Source: Paraburkholderia lacunae (lineage in GTDB: Bacteria > Pseudomonadota > Gammaproteobacteria > Burkholderiales > Burkholderiaceae). Taken from it: 64,000 nucleotides of DNA. The position numbers and the translations under genes are program-made. Under the pieces are notes generated by a model. It was not told the DNA's origin. It worked only from the letters and a program-made list of their open reading frames with translations, and searched no databases. Shown piece by piece: positions 32,699-42,160 of the stretch. The DNA lies in NCBI RefSeq assembly GCF_003353175.1, contig NZ_QHKS01000020.1:62001-126000 (forward strand), written 5' to 3'. Every line of letters starts with the position of its first letter. The first letter of the stretch is position 1.

Positions 32699-33739
32699 AT
32701 GAAAGCACTGGTGTATCACGGTCCCGGCAAGAAATCGCTCGACGAAAGGCCGATTCCCACGCTCGCCGCGCCGACCGATGCGATCGTCAAGATGACGCGC
32801 ACGACAATTTGCGGCACCGATCTGCACATTCTGAAAGGCGATGTGCCGAGCTGTGAGCCGGGGCGCATCCTCGGCCACGAGGGGGTTGGCATCGTGCAGC
32901 AGGTCGGCGCGGCGGTGTCGTCGTTCAAACCGGGCGACCGGGTATTGATTTCGTGCATTTCGTCGTGTGGCAAATGCGATTATTGCCGGCGCGGCATGTA
33001 TTCACACTGCACCACCGGCGGCTGGATTCTCGGCCACAAGATCGACGGCACCCAGGCCGAATATGTGCGCATTCCGCACGCCGACACGAGCCTGTACCCG
33101 ATTCCCGCCGGTGCCGACGAAGAAGCGCTGGTGATGCTGTCGGACATCCTGCCGACCGGCTTCGAATGTGGTGTTCTGAACGGCAAGGTGCAGCCCGGCA
33201 GCACGGTGGCGATCGTCGGGGCCGGACCGATCGGGCTTGCTGCGCTCCTGACCGCGCAGTTCTATTCGCCTGCACAGATCCTGATGATCGATCGCGATCC
33301 GAACCGCCTTGAAGTTGCGCGCCGCTTCGGCGCGACCGGGTGTATCGACATCGGCCGGGCGGATCCGGCCGCCGAAGTCATGAAGTTAACCGAACAGACG
33401 GGCGTCGATTGTGCGATCGAGGCGGTCGGCATACCCGCAACGTTCGAGTTGTGCGAAGCGATAGTCGCGCCCGGCGGTGTGATCGCGAATGTCGGCGTGC
33501 ACGGGGTCAAGGCCGATCTGCACCTCGAAAAACTTTGGGATCGCAACATAGCGATGACGACGCGCCTCGTCGATACCGTCAGCACGCCGATGCTGCTCAA
33601 GACCGTTCGCGCCGGCCGCATAGATCCCACTAAACTTATTACACACCGCTTCCAGCTCGAGAATGTTGCCGGCGCTTACGACACGTTTGGACGCGCGGCC
33701 GAGACGCATGCGCTGAAGGTAATCATCGAGGTCGCCTAG
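32699..33739 (+). CDS. zinc-dependent alcohol dehydrogenase family protein
   Basis: 346 aa medium-chain dehydrogenase. The catalytic zinc site includes the Cys in ICGTDLH and GHEGVG (His, Glu). The structural zinc lobe is CGKCDYCRRGMYSHC, with four Cys. The NAD-binding motif is VGAGPIGLAALL. Probably oxidises or makes short-chain alcohols to balance NADH; substrate not determined. First in a run of + strand genes through to 36246 (adh, hsp20, bon, a small protein, cbs), each with its own ribosome site. Confidence 0.88.
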   Translation: MKALVYHGPGKKSLDERPIPTLAAPTDAIVKMTRTTICGTDLHILKGDVPSCEPGRILGHEGVGIVQQVGAAVSSFKPGDRVLISCISSCGKCDYCRRGMYSHCTTGGWILGHKIDGTQAEYVRIPHADTSLYPIPAGADEEALVMLSDILPTGFECGVLNGKVQPGSTVAIVGAGPIGLAALLTAQFYSPAQILMIDRDPNRLEVARRFGATGCIDIGRADPAAEVMKLTEQTGVDCAIEAVGIPATFELCEAIVAPGGVIANVGVHGVKADLHLEKLWDRNIAMTTRLVDTVSTPMLLKTVRAGRIDPTKLITHRFQLENVAGAYDTFGRAAETHALKVIIEVA

Positions 33740-33870
33740 ACAGCGCCGCTTGCACGAGCAAATCCGGCGACCTGTCCAGGAGAGTAGCGAGGCCCGGCGA
33801 GCAATGCGGCCGAACCACTCGACGTAGCCCGATGTCCATGACGTTCATGGATGAATCAAGGAGATGCACG

Positions 33871-34299
33871 ATGAGCAACTTGACCCGTTTTGATCCGTTT
33901 CCGCTTGAGCCCATGTCGGAACTCTTTCAAGGCCTGTTCCGTCCGCTGCGCGGCGTGGGCGGCGATGCGCCATTGGCCGACATCAAGGTCGACGTCACGG
34001 AAAGCGATACCGCATACGCAGTGAAGGCCGAACTGCCGGGTGTCGACAAGAACGATATCGACGTGAAAATCGACGGCAACATCGTATCGATCAGCGCCAA
34101 GGTCGAACGCAATCAGGAACTGAAGGAAGGCGAGCGCGTGATCCGGCGCGAGCGGTATTCGGGCGCGGTCAGCCGGTCGTTTTCGCTCGCGAGCGAGATC
34201 GACGAAGCCACGGCGGCAGCGGAGTACAAGGACGGCGTCCTCTCGTTGACGCTGCCCAAGAAGGCGGCTTCCGAGCGCAAGCGTCTGCCGATCGCGTGA
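33871..34299 (+). CDS. small heat shock protein (Hsp20/alpha-crystallin)
   Basis: 142 aa. The alpha-crystallin domain spans about 40-135, with ADIKVDVTESDTAYAVKAEL, PGVDKNDIDVKI and the C-terminal EYKDGVLSLTLPKK; the usual I-x-I tail is replaced by LPIA. An ATP-independent chaperone that holds unfolded proteins. ATG 33871 has AAGGAGA upstream; an in-frame ATG at 33832 is unsupported. It lies 131 bp after adh. Confidence 0.9.
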   Translation: MSNLTRFDPFPLEPMSELFQGLFRPLRGVGGDAPLADIKVDVTESDTAYAVKAELPGVDKNDIDVKIDGNIVSISAKVERNQELKEGERVIRRERYSGAVSRSFSLASEIDEATAAAEYKDGVLSLTLPKKAASERKRLPIA

Positions 34300-34377
34300 T
34301 CGACGCCACGCCACGCCGGGCTGGCGGCTGCACGTCCCGGCGCGGCTGCATCTTTGCATGCCATCAAGGAGCAGGCA

Positions 34378-35028
34378 ATGAAGTCGGACATGGAACTGAA
34401 ACGGCAGGTCGAGGACGAGCTGGCGTGGGATCCTGCGGTCGACATCACGGACATCGGCGTTGAAGTGCGCGACCGTGTGGTGACGCTGTCCGGGCACCCG
34501 ACCAGTTACGCCGAGAAACTTGCGGCGGAAAACGCGGCGCAGCGGGTGGCTGGTGTGAAGGCGGTCGTCGTGGAAATGGACGTTCGCCTTCTGCATACCG
34601 ACGTACGAACCGATGAAGATATCGCCAACGCCGTTCGTACGATCCTGCGCTGGACCGTCGGTCTGTCCGAGGAGACCGTCAAGGTGCAGGTCGAGAAGGG
34701 CTGGGTGACGTTGAGCGGCGAGGTGGATTGGGCTTATCGGAGCCATGTTGCAATGCGCACCGTCGCACACATGCGGGGTGTCACGGGTGTGTCGAACCTG
34801 ATCCGGATAGGCGGCGACGCCGCCGCCCAGGATATCGGCGATCAGATTAGCCAGGCATTGCAACGGCACGCCGAGCGTGAAGCGAAACACATCGAGATCA
34901 AGGTGCACGAAGGCACCGTTACGTTGACCGGCAAGGTCGACTCCGCCGCCGAGCGATCGGCCGTGCGCGGCGCGGCATGGTCGGCGCCGGGCGTGCACGC
35001 GGTCGTCGACAATCTGACGATAAGCTAA
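34378..35028 (+). CDS. three-BON-domain protein
   Basis: 216 aa with three BON repeats (about residues 3-70, 78-145 and 150-216): each has a D-x-x-I-x-x-x-V start and a (V/I)xGxV core, seen in VTLSGHPTSYAEK, VTLSGEVDWAYRSH and VTLTGKVDSAAERS. BON domains bind phospholipids and often occur in stress proteins. No signal peptide is visible, so cytoplasmic location is likely. ATG 34378 has AAGGAG upstream. Confidence 0.9.
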   Translation: MKSDMELKRQVEDELAWDPAVDITDIGVEVRDRVVTLSGHPTSYAEKLAAENAAQRVAGVKAVVVEMDVRLLHTDVRTDEDIANAVRTILRWTVGLSEETVKVQVEKGWVTLSGEVDWAYRSHVAMRTVAHMRGVTGVSNLIRIGGDAAAQDIGDQISQALQRHAEREAKHIEIKVHEGTVTLTGKVDSAAERSAVRGAAWSAPGVHAVVDNLTIS

Positions 35029-35103
35029 CCCGCGGCGCGGGACCCGGTGCGCTTCTTTGGGGCGGCATCGGGTTTGCGCGGCCGAAAAAATCAGGAGTCA
35101 CTC

Positions 35104-35340
35104 ATGGCACTTTCGGGTAGCGTCTGCGACAACGATTGGTCGGTGTCGGTCGTGACGCATCAGACGGCTGACGGCTTCTGTTGCTCGATCCAGCTCAACC
35201 ACAATGCGCCGGAAGGCGTTTTCAAACACGAATTCACGCACAGCGGCGTTTTTTCGACCGAACGCGAAGCGGTGCTCGCCGGTTTGCGTGAAGGCCTGGT
35301 ATGGGTACAGCTCAAGATGGCAAAAACGCTCTCGCTTTAG
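35104..35340 (+). CDS. small hypothetical protein (78 aa)
   Basis: The sequence ALSGSVCDNDWSVSVVTHQT, then FCCSIQLNHNAPEG and FKHEFTHSGVFSTEREAVLA, ends in a helix (LREGLVWVQLKMAKTL). The pattern resembles a small beta-alpha domain that I cannot name. ATG 35104 has CAGGAG upstream; the frame extension to 35047 has none. It lies 75 bp after the BON gene and probably belongs to that transcript. Confidence 0.6.
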   Translation: MALSGSVCDNDWSVSVVTHQTADGFCCSIQLNHNAPEGVFKHEFTHSGVFSTEREAVLAGLREGLVWVQLKMAKTLSL

Positions 35341-35475
35341 GCGCGTGAAGGGTGTGCCAGGCGCGCGGCAACTGCAGCAGCGGGCGAGGGTAGGGGCATC
35401 GAGGGTGGAAGCAGCTCGCCCGATGACCTCATCTCATACGGTGTTGTACACAACCGTCCTATATCGGCGTCAGCA

Positions 35476-35489
35476 CTGATCCACATCAA
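35476..35489. promoter_or_regulatory. FNR-type box upstream of the CBS gene
   Basis: CTGAT-CCAC-ATCAA, one position from consensus, centred about 74 bp before ATG 35557. A second small palindrome, GTCCGTTACGGAC (35498-35510), follows it immediately. Confidence 0.65.
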
Positions 35490-35556
35490 AAAATGATGTC
35501 CGTTACGGACGTAGTGTGAATAAAGGCACAAGCCGAAACAGTGAAGGAGTCTCACC

Positions 35557-36246
35557 ATGCGTGCATCAGATGTAATGACCAGTAACGTCGTATCCGCCAA
35601 ACCTGACATGACCGTGAGCGAGGTTGCCAGGATGCTGGTGGACAAGGGCATCAGCGGCGCGCCGGTAATCGACGCGGCAGAGCATGTTATAGGCATGATC
35701 AGCGAAGGCGACCTGCTGCACCGGGAAGAGCTCGGCACCGATCAGCGCCGACGCTCCTGGTGGCTCGATCTTTTTTCGTCAAGCAATGACGCCAGGGACT
35801 ACATCAAGACACATGCTCTAAAAGTCCAGGACGTGATGACCACCCGCGTCATTTCGGTTGATGAAGACACGCCGCTGAGCGAGGTAGCCAACATCCTGGA
35901 AACGCGGCGTATCAAGCGTGTTCCTGTGACAAAGGCGGGTCGTCTTGTGGGCATCGTCAGCCGCGCGAATCTTGTGCAGGCATTGGCCAGCATTCCCGAA
36001 GAGCCGGCGCCGGACATGGCCCTCTCGGATCGGGAGATTCGTGCGGCGCTGATGGGTGAAATGACGGGCCACAATTGGGCATTTGCCGGGCGCAACATCG
36101 TCGTGATCGATGGCGTTGTCCACCTGTGGGGCATCTTTCATTCGATGGAGGCAGTCCAGGCTGTCCGCGTCGCGGCAGAAGGCATTCCGGGCGTGAAGCG
36201 GGTGGAAGATCATACGGAACCTTACCCGGTGATGCCGGGCATATAA
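35557..36246 (+). CDS. CBS-pair and BON domain protein
   Basis: 229 aa: two CBS motifs (about residues 5-60, starting RASDVMTSNVVSAKPDMTV, and 95-150, VQDVMTTRVISVDEDTPLSE) and a C-terminal BON domain (about 155-225, with RNIVVIDGVVHLWGIFHSME). CBS pairs bind adenosyl nucleotides and report energy state. ATG 35557 has GAAGGAG upstream. An FNR box lies 74 bp upstream. The gene is followed by a strong terminator at 36262. Confidence 0.9.
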   Translation: MRASDVMTSNVVSAKPDMTVSEVARMLVDKGISGAPVIDAAEHVIGMISEGDLLHREELGTDQRRRSWWLDLFSSSNDARDYIKTHALKVQDVMTTRVISVDEDTPLSEVANILETRRIKRVPVTKAGRLVGIVSRANLVQALASIPEEPAPDMALSDREIRAALMGEMTGHNWAFAGRNIVVIDGVVHLWGIFHSMEAVQAVRVAAEGIPGVKRVEDHTEPYPVMPGI

Positions 36247-36261
36247 AAGATCAAGCGCGAA

Positions 36262-36295
36262 GCGCCTCGATCAGGGAGTCTCGCGATCGAGGCGC
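36262..36295 (+). terminator. intrinsic-type terminator after the CBS gene
   Basis: An 11-bp perfect stem (GCGCCTCGATC with GATCGAGGCGC), a 12-nt loop, then GCGGTTCTT. The T-rich tail is short. It lies 15 bp after the CBS stop. Confidence 0.65.
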
Positions 36296-36443
36296 GCGGT
36301 TCTTAGCGCACAAGATCATGTACCGTAGGACCGTATTGGCCGTCGATGCATTGCGTGCGCGCGTGAAGCTCACTCAGGGTGGTTGAGCGCTTTCACGCAA
36401 ATGCGCTTGCGCAATGAGCGCAACTCGCATCGTATGGTGCCCG

Positions 36444-37469
36444 TCAATCGAGCGTCAGCACGACGCGGCCATCGATCTTGCCGCTCTTCAACTCGGTGAA
36501 CACGGCATTGATGTTTTCGAGGCGGTCGGTGTGAATCCGGGCGCGTACTCGCCCTTCGGCCGCAAACTCGAGCGACTCCTGCAAGTCCCGGCGCGTGCCG
36601 ACGATCGATCCTCGCACGGTGATGCCATTGAGCACAGTGGAAAAGATCGGCAACGGAAAATCACCTGGCGGCAGACCGTTTAGCGTGACGGTGCCGCCGC
36701 GGCGAACCATGCCGAGTGCCTGGGCAAAGGCGCTGCGCGATACCGCTGTGACCAGCACACCATGTGCTCCGCCGATTTCCTTCTGGATCGCCGCGGCAGG
36801 ATCGCCCTCCGATGCATCGATCGTGAGGGCGGCACCGAGTTCACGGGCGAGGGCGAGCTTGTCGGCTGATATGTCCACCGCGACGACATGTAGTCCCATT
36901 GCAATGGCATATTGAACCGCGACATGGCCAAGGCCCCCGATTCCCGAGATCGCGATCCATTGGCCGGGCCGCGTGTCGGTCATGCGAATGCCCTTGTAGA
37001 CGGTAACGCCCGCGCAGAGAATCGGTGCAATTTCTTCAAAACCGACTTTCGGCGGCAAGTGTCCGACATAGTTCGGATCAGCCAGCACGTATTCCGCATA
37101 GCCACCGTTGACTGAATAGCCGGTGTTCTGTTGTTCGTGACAGAGCGTCTCCCACCCGCTCAGGCAGTGCTCGCAATGACCGCAAGCAGTATAGAGCCAC
37201 GGCACGCCGACGCGGTCTCCTTCCTTGACTGCCTTGACGCCATCACCAACGGCCGAGACATAGCCAACGCCTTCGTGACCGGGAATGAAGGGGAGTGTCG
37301 GCTTGACTGGCCAGTCTCCGTCGGCTGCGTGAAGATCGGTGTGGCAGACACCGGATGCCTTGATCTTGACGAGTATCTGCCCGCGGCCCGGTGTTGGTAT
37401 GGGCACTTCCTCAATGCGAAGCGGGGCGCCAAATTCGTGGACGACTGCGGCTTTCATCGATTGCGTCAT
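36444..37469 (-). CDS. adhP: zinc-dependent alcohol dehydrogenase
   Basis: 341 aa, AdhP type (propanol-preferring/ethanol). Motifs: GVCHTDLHAADGDWP, GHEGVGYV, the four-Cys zinc lobe CGHCEHCLSGWETLC and the NAD-binding GIGGLGHVAVQYA. It makes or oxidises ethanol, recycling NADH. ATG 37469 has GGAGG 6 nt upstream; ATG 37535 lies within the FNR box region. FNR-type box at 37529, about 66 bp upstream. Confidence 0.92.
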   Translation of the reverse strand: MTQSMKAAVVHEFGAPLRIEEVPIPTPGRGQILVKIKASGVCHTDLHAADGDWPVKPTLPFIPGHEGVGYVSAVGDGVKAVKEGDRVGVPWLYTACGHCEHCLSGWETLCHEQQNTGYSVNGGYAEYVLADPNYVGHLPPKVGFEEIAPILCAGVTVYKGIRMTDTRPGQWIAISGIGGLGHVAVQYAIAMGLHVVAVDISADKLALARELGAALTIDASEGDPAAAIQKEIGGAHGVLVTAVSRSAFAQALGMVRRGGTVTLNGLPPGDFPLPIFSTVLNGITVRGSIVGTRRDLQESLEFAAEGRVRARIHTDRLENINAVFTELKSGKIDGRVVLTLD

Positions 37470-37528
37470 GTGATCCTCCGGGAGAAGAGTGCATGACAGC
37501 CAGTATCGGGCTGACCACGGCGTAGAAA

Positions 37529-37542
37529 TTGACATGGGTCAT
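37529..37542. promoter_or_regulatory. FNR-like box upstream of adhP
   Basis: TTGAC-ATGG-GTCAT, centred about 66 bp before ATG 37469 on the minus strand. The right arm is weak, but the distance matches the other boxes. Confidence 0.55.
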
Positions 37543-37599
37543 CGAACGGCGACAACCGGGTGCGACGCGACCAACTGCCGGACACGCGCGCTATCTGGC

Positions 37600-39363
37600 C
37601 TACGCCTCATCCCCCCAATCGTGCCATTCGACCGCATGCGACTCCAGATAGCGGTTCACCGCCTGTCCGATGGTAGGAAAGAAGTTTTGCTCGCCGATTA
37701 TCTCGAACAGGCCGTAATGCTTCAGGCTGTCCTTCACAGGCCCCTTCAGCTCCGCGAAGCATAGCGTCACGTTCAACGCGAGCAGTTCGTCATGAAGCCG
37801 CGCGAGCGTGTCGGCGGCGGTGAGATCGACGTCTGTCACCGGTTCAGCTGCGATCACGATCCACGCGGTTTTCGCCGGCGCCTCGCGCACCGCCTGCCGC
37901 ATGCGTTCACGAAAAATCTCCGCGTTTGCGAAGAAGAGCGGCGCATCCCATCGCAGCAGGACGAGCCCGGGAATGCGGCGGGCCTCCGGATGCCGGGCGA
38001 CATCGTGATAGCCCTTCATCTGATCGACACGACCAAGCACAGCGGAATACGGACGCCACCCGCGCCACAGGAACGCGAGAACCGCGAGCGCAAGCGCGAT
38101 GCCGATGCCGTTCACGACCCCGATCATCGTGACACCGAGCAGACAGACGATCGATTGCACGAACTCGCTCGGTCTCAGCCGATATAGTCGCCACACGCCC
38201 CGCACCTCGATCAGCCCGAGACAGGCGGCGATCACGACCGCCGCAAGCGCCGCCTGCGGTGTATAGCGCAGGGCCTGTGGCGCGGCCAGCAACAGCCCCA
38301 CAACGATCAGCGCAGCGAAGACGCCTGTCGCCTGCGTCTTCGCCCCTGCCGCTTCCGCGACCGGCGTGCGCGAACCGCTCGCGCTCACGGCGAACCCATG
38401 CGCGATGCCCGCCGCGATATTCGCGAGCCCGAGCGCGACGAACTCCTGGTTGCGATCGACTGCTTCTCCGCTGCGCGCCTCATAGGTGCGCGACAAGATG
38501 CTGATGTCGGTGAATGAGACGAGCGCGACGGCGGCAGCGCCGCCGAGAAGCGCCGCCCACTCGCTGAGTGCCAGCGCCGGAATGCGTGGCACCGGCAGCC
38601 CTTGCGGCACGTTGCCGACCACCGCCAGCCCAAAGCGCTGTGCGAGACCCAGCGCGGCGACCGCAATCGTTGCGCCCGCGACAGCGATCAGCACGCCGGG
38701 CACCTTCGGCAACCAGCGCCTGCAAGCGAAGATCACGACGAGCGCCGCAATGCCGATCGTCAAAGCCAGCGTATTGGTCTTGCCCGCAGCGAAGCCGCTC
38801 GCGAGTTCGCGCACCTGCTGCAGGAATGATTCGCCGTGCACCTGGAAGCCCAGCAGTCTGGGTGTCTGCCCGATGACGATCGTCAGCATGATGCCGTTGA
38901 GATAACCGTAGCGGATCGGCAGCGACAGCAGTTCGGTGACGAAGCCCAGCCTCAGCATGCCGACCACCACGCCGATCGCACCGGACAGTAAAGCGAGCCC
39001 GCCCGCGAGGGCGAGCGCGTGCTCCGTATTGCCGTGCGCGAGTGGCGCGACGCTGGCCGCGATCAGCGCGACCAGCGCGGAGTCGGGACCCAGCACGAGG
39101 ATCCGGCTCGGGCCGAAAACGGCGTAGGCAAGCAGCGCCGCGAACGACGCATAGAGCCCGGATACGGCGGGCAAACCGGCGGCCTCCGCGTAGGCCATCC
39201 CCGCAGGCACGAGGACGGCGCTCAGGCTGAGGCCCGCCATCGCGTCGTGGGGCAGCCATGCAACCCGGTAGTTCCGTGCCACAGCAAGCCCGTTAGCCCA
39301 GCGCGATACGACACGTCCGGTGCGATTCGATGGCCGCTCGGGCTTACTGGTGTGTGGTTTCAC
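37600..39363 (-). CDS. SulP-family anion transporter with STAS domain
   Basis: 587 aa. The membrane part (about 40-430) begins with DAMAGLSLSAVLVPAGMAYAEAAGLP, the signature of SulP proteins; the C-terminal STAS domain (about 455-565) follows, with DLTAADTLARLHDELLALNV. It may carry sulfate, bicarbonate or another anion; the substrate cannot be told. ATG 39363. Upstream gene adhP is on the same strand, 130 bp downstream of its stop, with its own promoter. Confidence 0.9.
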   Translation of the reverse strand: MKPHTSKPERPSNRTGRVVSRWANGLAVARNYRVAWLPHDAMAGLSLSAVLVPAGMAYAEAAGLPAVSGLYASFAALLAYAVFGPSRILVLGPDSALVALIAASVAPLAHGNTEHALALAGGLALLSGAIGVVVGMLRLGFVTELLSLPIRYGYLNGIMLTIVIGQTPRLLGFQVHGESFLQQVRELASGFAAGKTNTLALTIGIAALVVIFACRRWLPKVPGVLIAVAGATIAVAALGLAQRFGLAVVGNVPQGLPVPRIPALALSEWAALLGGAAAVALVSFTDISILSRTYEARSGEAVDRNQEFVALGLANIAAGIAHGFAVSASGSRTPVAEAAGAKTQATGVFAALIVVGLLLAAPQALRYTPQAALAAVVIAACLGLIEVRGVWRLYRLRPSEFVQSIVCLLGVTMIGVVNGIGIALALAVLAFLWRGWRPYSAVLGRVDQMKGYHDVARHPEARRIPGLVLLRWDAPLFFANAEIFRERMRQAVREAPAKTAWIVIAAEPVTDVDLTAADTLARLHDELLALNVTLCFAELKGPVKDSLKHYGLFEIIGEQNFFPTIGQAVNRYLESHAVEWHDWGDEA

Positions 39364-39781
39364 GGGGCAGCGCAGGTCGAACCAGAGCGGCTGGTGATCG
39401 GAAGTGCGGCTCGCAGTGATCCACCCCGCAACCGGGAAGCACGGCTACGGGGCCCCGGCGAGGAAAATGAAATCGGATGCGAACGGTTCGTCGAGCCATT
39501 GCCGATGATCGCATGAACCGGCCATCGCGGCAGGCACGGTGTTTGGGTGGGTGCAGGTCCGTACTCGACGATCATCTGGCGGTCAACCAGACGGCACGCG
39601 TGACTTTAGTACCTTGCGGAGTCAACCGGTGGACGCAACAGATACGATGCGTTAACGTGCCGGTCGTCGTGAGGGTTGTTCGACGCCCGTGCTCATCCGC
39701 GCAACAGTGAGCGCACAGCCTCGGGCGCAGGTCGACGATCACCTTGACTGCGCCGGAATCGAGGACTCCGCGGAACTCGCG
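39364..39781. other. 418-bp stretch without a supported gene
   Basis: Lies between the SulP start and the stop of the next minus-strand gene. Short open frames exist on both strands but none has a ribosome site plus a recognisable product. No FNR box or clear palindrome was seen. Confidence 0.4.
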
Positions 39782-40129
39782 CTACAGCGCGTACTGCAAG
39801 GCGAGATCAAAGCCGATAACGACCAGTGAACAGCCGAGCCCGGCCAGGAGATTCGCGATCCGATGTTCGAAATCGTGCTCTCGCCCCATCCACGCCCCGA
39901 TGAGGAAAATGCCTTCGACGACGACCTGGAGCGCAACGAACACCAGCATAAGCAGGAACTCGTAGCCCATGAACCTGAAGTTCGCGAAGTTTAAACCGTA
40001 ATCGAAGATCCACCTGCCCACCCGATGAATCTCATAGACGAGCAAAAGGATCGGAAACAGGTAGCTGGCAACATAGGTCGGCAACGTTGCATGCCGCAGT
40101 TCCAGGTGAAAGTGACGAGCAGCTTGCAT
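39782..40129 (-). CDS. small membrane protein, unknown
   Basis: 115 aa with three predicted helices (YVASYLFPILLLVYEI; FLLMLVFVALQVVVEGIFLIG; LLAGLGCSLVVIGFDLALQY). ATG 40129 is chosen for AGGAGGGGG just upstream; the frame extends to 40189. Family not recognised. It lies 124 bp after hemerythrin 1 on the same strand; no FNR box of its own. Confidence 0.65.
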   Translation of the reverse strand: MQAARHFHLELRHATLPTYVASYLFPILLLVYEIHRVGRWIFDYGLNFANFRFMGYEFLLMLVFVALQVVVEGIFLIGAWMGREHDFEHRIANLLAGLGCSLVVIGFDLALQYAL

Positions 40130-40253
40130 ATCCCCCTCCTGCGTCGGCTTTTTGTGCTCACAAAACTTTTTGTTCAATTGCGCGGCCACAGATTCTGCAG
40201 ATCCGCGTTTGCATCGCGTGGCCGGCCGCCCATCGAGAGACGCAACCGAACTG

Positions 40254-40835
40254 CTAACTTTCCGTCTCCGGGATCGTGTTGACGATCATCGAAAATAATT
40301 TGCCGAGATCGTCTTCAAGTTTTACCCCGTCAAACGGATCGCGATTTGCGCCAAAGGCGGCGTCGATCTCCGCCCAGTCTTCCTTTGTCAGCAGACGTCT
40401 GGCAGCCGGCAGAATCAACGTCTCTTCCATACACCGATGGTCTGCATAGAACTCGGCATACTCGTCCACTGTGGCTCGCAGCTCCCGAAGTGCGGGGGTA
40501 CCCTTCAATTCATACCGGGTCAGCGCGTGTTCGATATTGATCAACTTCGCGTCACCTCGAGCGTGCTGGGACTCCAGTTCCGCAAGGACATAGTCAAATT
40601 CATCCGTCCGATCCCGCAGCGGCGTGAACAGGTAACGGTCCTCTTTAGGATGGTGCACCTGCTGAGGGTACTCGCGGATGTAATAAAGCATCGCCCGAAA
40701 CACCATGAGGCCCGGAACGGGCGCACCTGCTGCCAGCAGACGCACGAAGCGGCGCATGCCCTCGATCACGGTCGACAGTTGCTCGTGTTCACGAAGGATG
40801 ACGGTTATCGCACTACGCGGTCCCGGAGACTGCAT
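40254..40835 (-). CDS. hemerythrin-domain protein 1
   Basis: 193 aa. The HHE pattern is visible: REHEQLSTVIEGMRRF, QVHHPKEDRYLF and YADHRCMEETLILP, giving the His and Glu ligands of a non-haem di-iron site. Such proteins bind or sense O2, or protect Fe-S centres and respond to NO. ATG 40835 has CGGAG upstream. An FNR box at 40976 is 147 bp upstream, in the gap after cytochrome c4. Confidence 0.85.
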   Translation of the reverse strand: MQSPGPRSAITVILREHEQLSTVIEGMRRFVRLLAAGAPVPGLMVFRAMLYYIREYPQQVHHPKEDRYLFTPLRDRTDEFDYVLAELESQHARGDAKLINIEHALTRYELKGTPALRELRATVDEYAEFYADHRCMEETLILPAARRLLTKEDWAEIDAAFGANRDPFDGVKLEDDLGKLFSMIVNTIPETES

Positions 40836-40975
40836 ATCAAACTCCGTAGCGGTACATGAAAAGCATTGGCAAATCGATTTGCAGCTTCACGCCCGTGGCA
40901 CGAGCAGGAAGTTGCATCGATGCTTTAATGCTAGTCATCATCCGCTCGACATCAAAGCGCGCTAACGCCACAGCT

Positions 40976-40989
40976 TTGATGGAGATCAA
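40976..40989. promoter_or_regulatory. FNR box between cytochrome c4 and hemerythrin 1
   Basis: TTGAT-GGAG-ATCAA, an exact match to consensus, centred about 147 bp before ATG 40835 on the minus strand. Confidence 0.8.
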
Positions 40990-41052
40990 CGGCTGTGAGG
41001 GCATGGTGGCCCATAAGCTGAGCGCCCGTCGACTGCATAATTTGGCAACGGC

Positions 41053-41676
41053 TTATCTGGATTGCAGATAGGCGGCAACGGCCTTGGCCTGTTCGGAACT
41101 CAACGTATGTGCGACAGCGGTCATCACGGGCGCGTTGGCGCGCGTACCGCCTTGAAAGAACTCGATCTGACGCAGCAGATACTCCCGATGCTGCCCTGCG
41201 AGGCGCGGAAATGTACCGACCCCCTGAGCCTGCTCGCCGTGGCATGAAGCGCAGGCCGGCACCCCCTTGTCCGGCACACCGTGTTCGAAGATTTCCCGTC
41301 CTTTGGCCATCAAGGTGGGGTCGCCCGCCGCGCCCCGGGTTGCGGTCTGATGCGAGTAATAATCGGCCAGCGATTTGACGGCTGCCTCGTCCAGCAGTGC
41401 GGCCATGCCCCACATGTAATCGCGGGCGGTGGATTCGCCGCGCGCGTGTTCGCGGAATCCCTTGAGCTGGGCTTCGATGTATTCAGGTGTCTGGGCGTTG
41501 AGCTTCGGAAACATCGGCGACTCGCTGCGCCCGTGTACGCCGTGGCAGCCAGAGCAAATCTGCCCGGCAATGCGGGCGCCATCCTCGGCCCGTGTGGGAG
41601 CTGGCAGCATCAAGGCTGTGCCTGCTGCGGCAAGCAGTGCGATCGCTGGCATCCAAGCGGCAAGTATCTTCTTCAT
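41053..41676 (-). CDS. dihaem cytochrome c4-type protein
   Basis: 207 aa. N-terminal signal peptide (LAAWMPAIALLAAAGTALML), then two haem-binding motifs, CSGCH and CASCH, in two similar halves, each with a later Met (SPMFPKL and a second distal Met). Acts as an electron carrier to a terminal oxidase. ATG 41676 (MKKILAAW) has GAGAAC upstream; ATG 41688 is possible. Confidence 0.9.
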   Translation of the reverse strand: MKKILAAWMPAIALLAAAGTALMLPAPTRAEDGARIAGQICSGCHGVHGRSESPMFPKLNAQTPEYIEAQLKGFREHARGESTARDYMWGMAALLDEAAVKSLADYYSHQTATRGAAGDPTLMAKGREIFEHGVPDKGVPACASCHGEQAQGVGTFPRLAGQHREYLLRQIEFFQGGTRANAPVMTAVAHTLSSEQAKAVAAYLQSR

Positions 41677-42160
41677 GAGCGTTCTCATCAGGCTGAGCGG
41701 ATCGAAAATATCAGTGGCCGGGCCATCTGGTCAGCATATGAGCTACCTAGGCCCGGCGCGCAGAGAAAGTTGAAGGCAGGCGTGCGGTTTCACACATACG
41801 AAACAGCGCGGGTACAGTTCCCCATCAAACTGGAGGGTAACGAGGGGCGGGGCGACGGCGCCAGTCATGCGCTAAAGGTTCACATTCTGTCCGGACAGAT
41901 GCAGGCAGAAGATGTGCCCGCCAGTTCTGAGCGGGTCAAATCGGTCGACTACTGCCGACTGTGTGGGGCGGCAGCCGGCGAGCTCCGGTCGTTCACCCAA
42001 CCCCGCTTGCGGACATTCGAGCGTCGGTTACGCCCTGACAGCGGACCTGGTACTCTCTTCAAAGTAAGTCGACGGCCTGCGTCAGAGCGTTATTCCACGG
42101 ACGAATGGGCCCGATGCTGTTGCATCGTTGACGCGCGTGAACAGCACCCTGTAGCCAGCG
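41677..42160. other. 483-bp stretch without a supported gene
   Basis: Lies upstream of the cytochrome c4 start and downstream of hemerythrin 2. A + strand frame crosses it but is antisense to the cytochrome at its start and has no recognisable product or ribosome site. No FNR box here. Confidence 0.4.
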
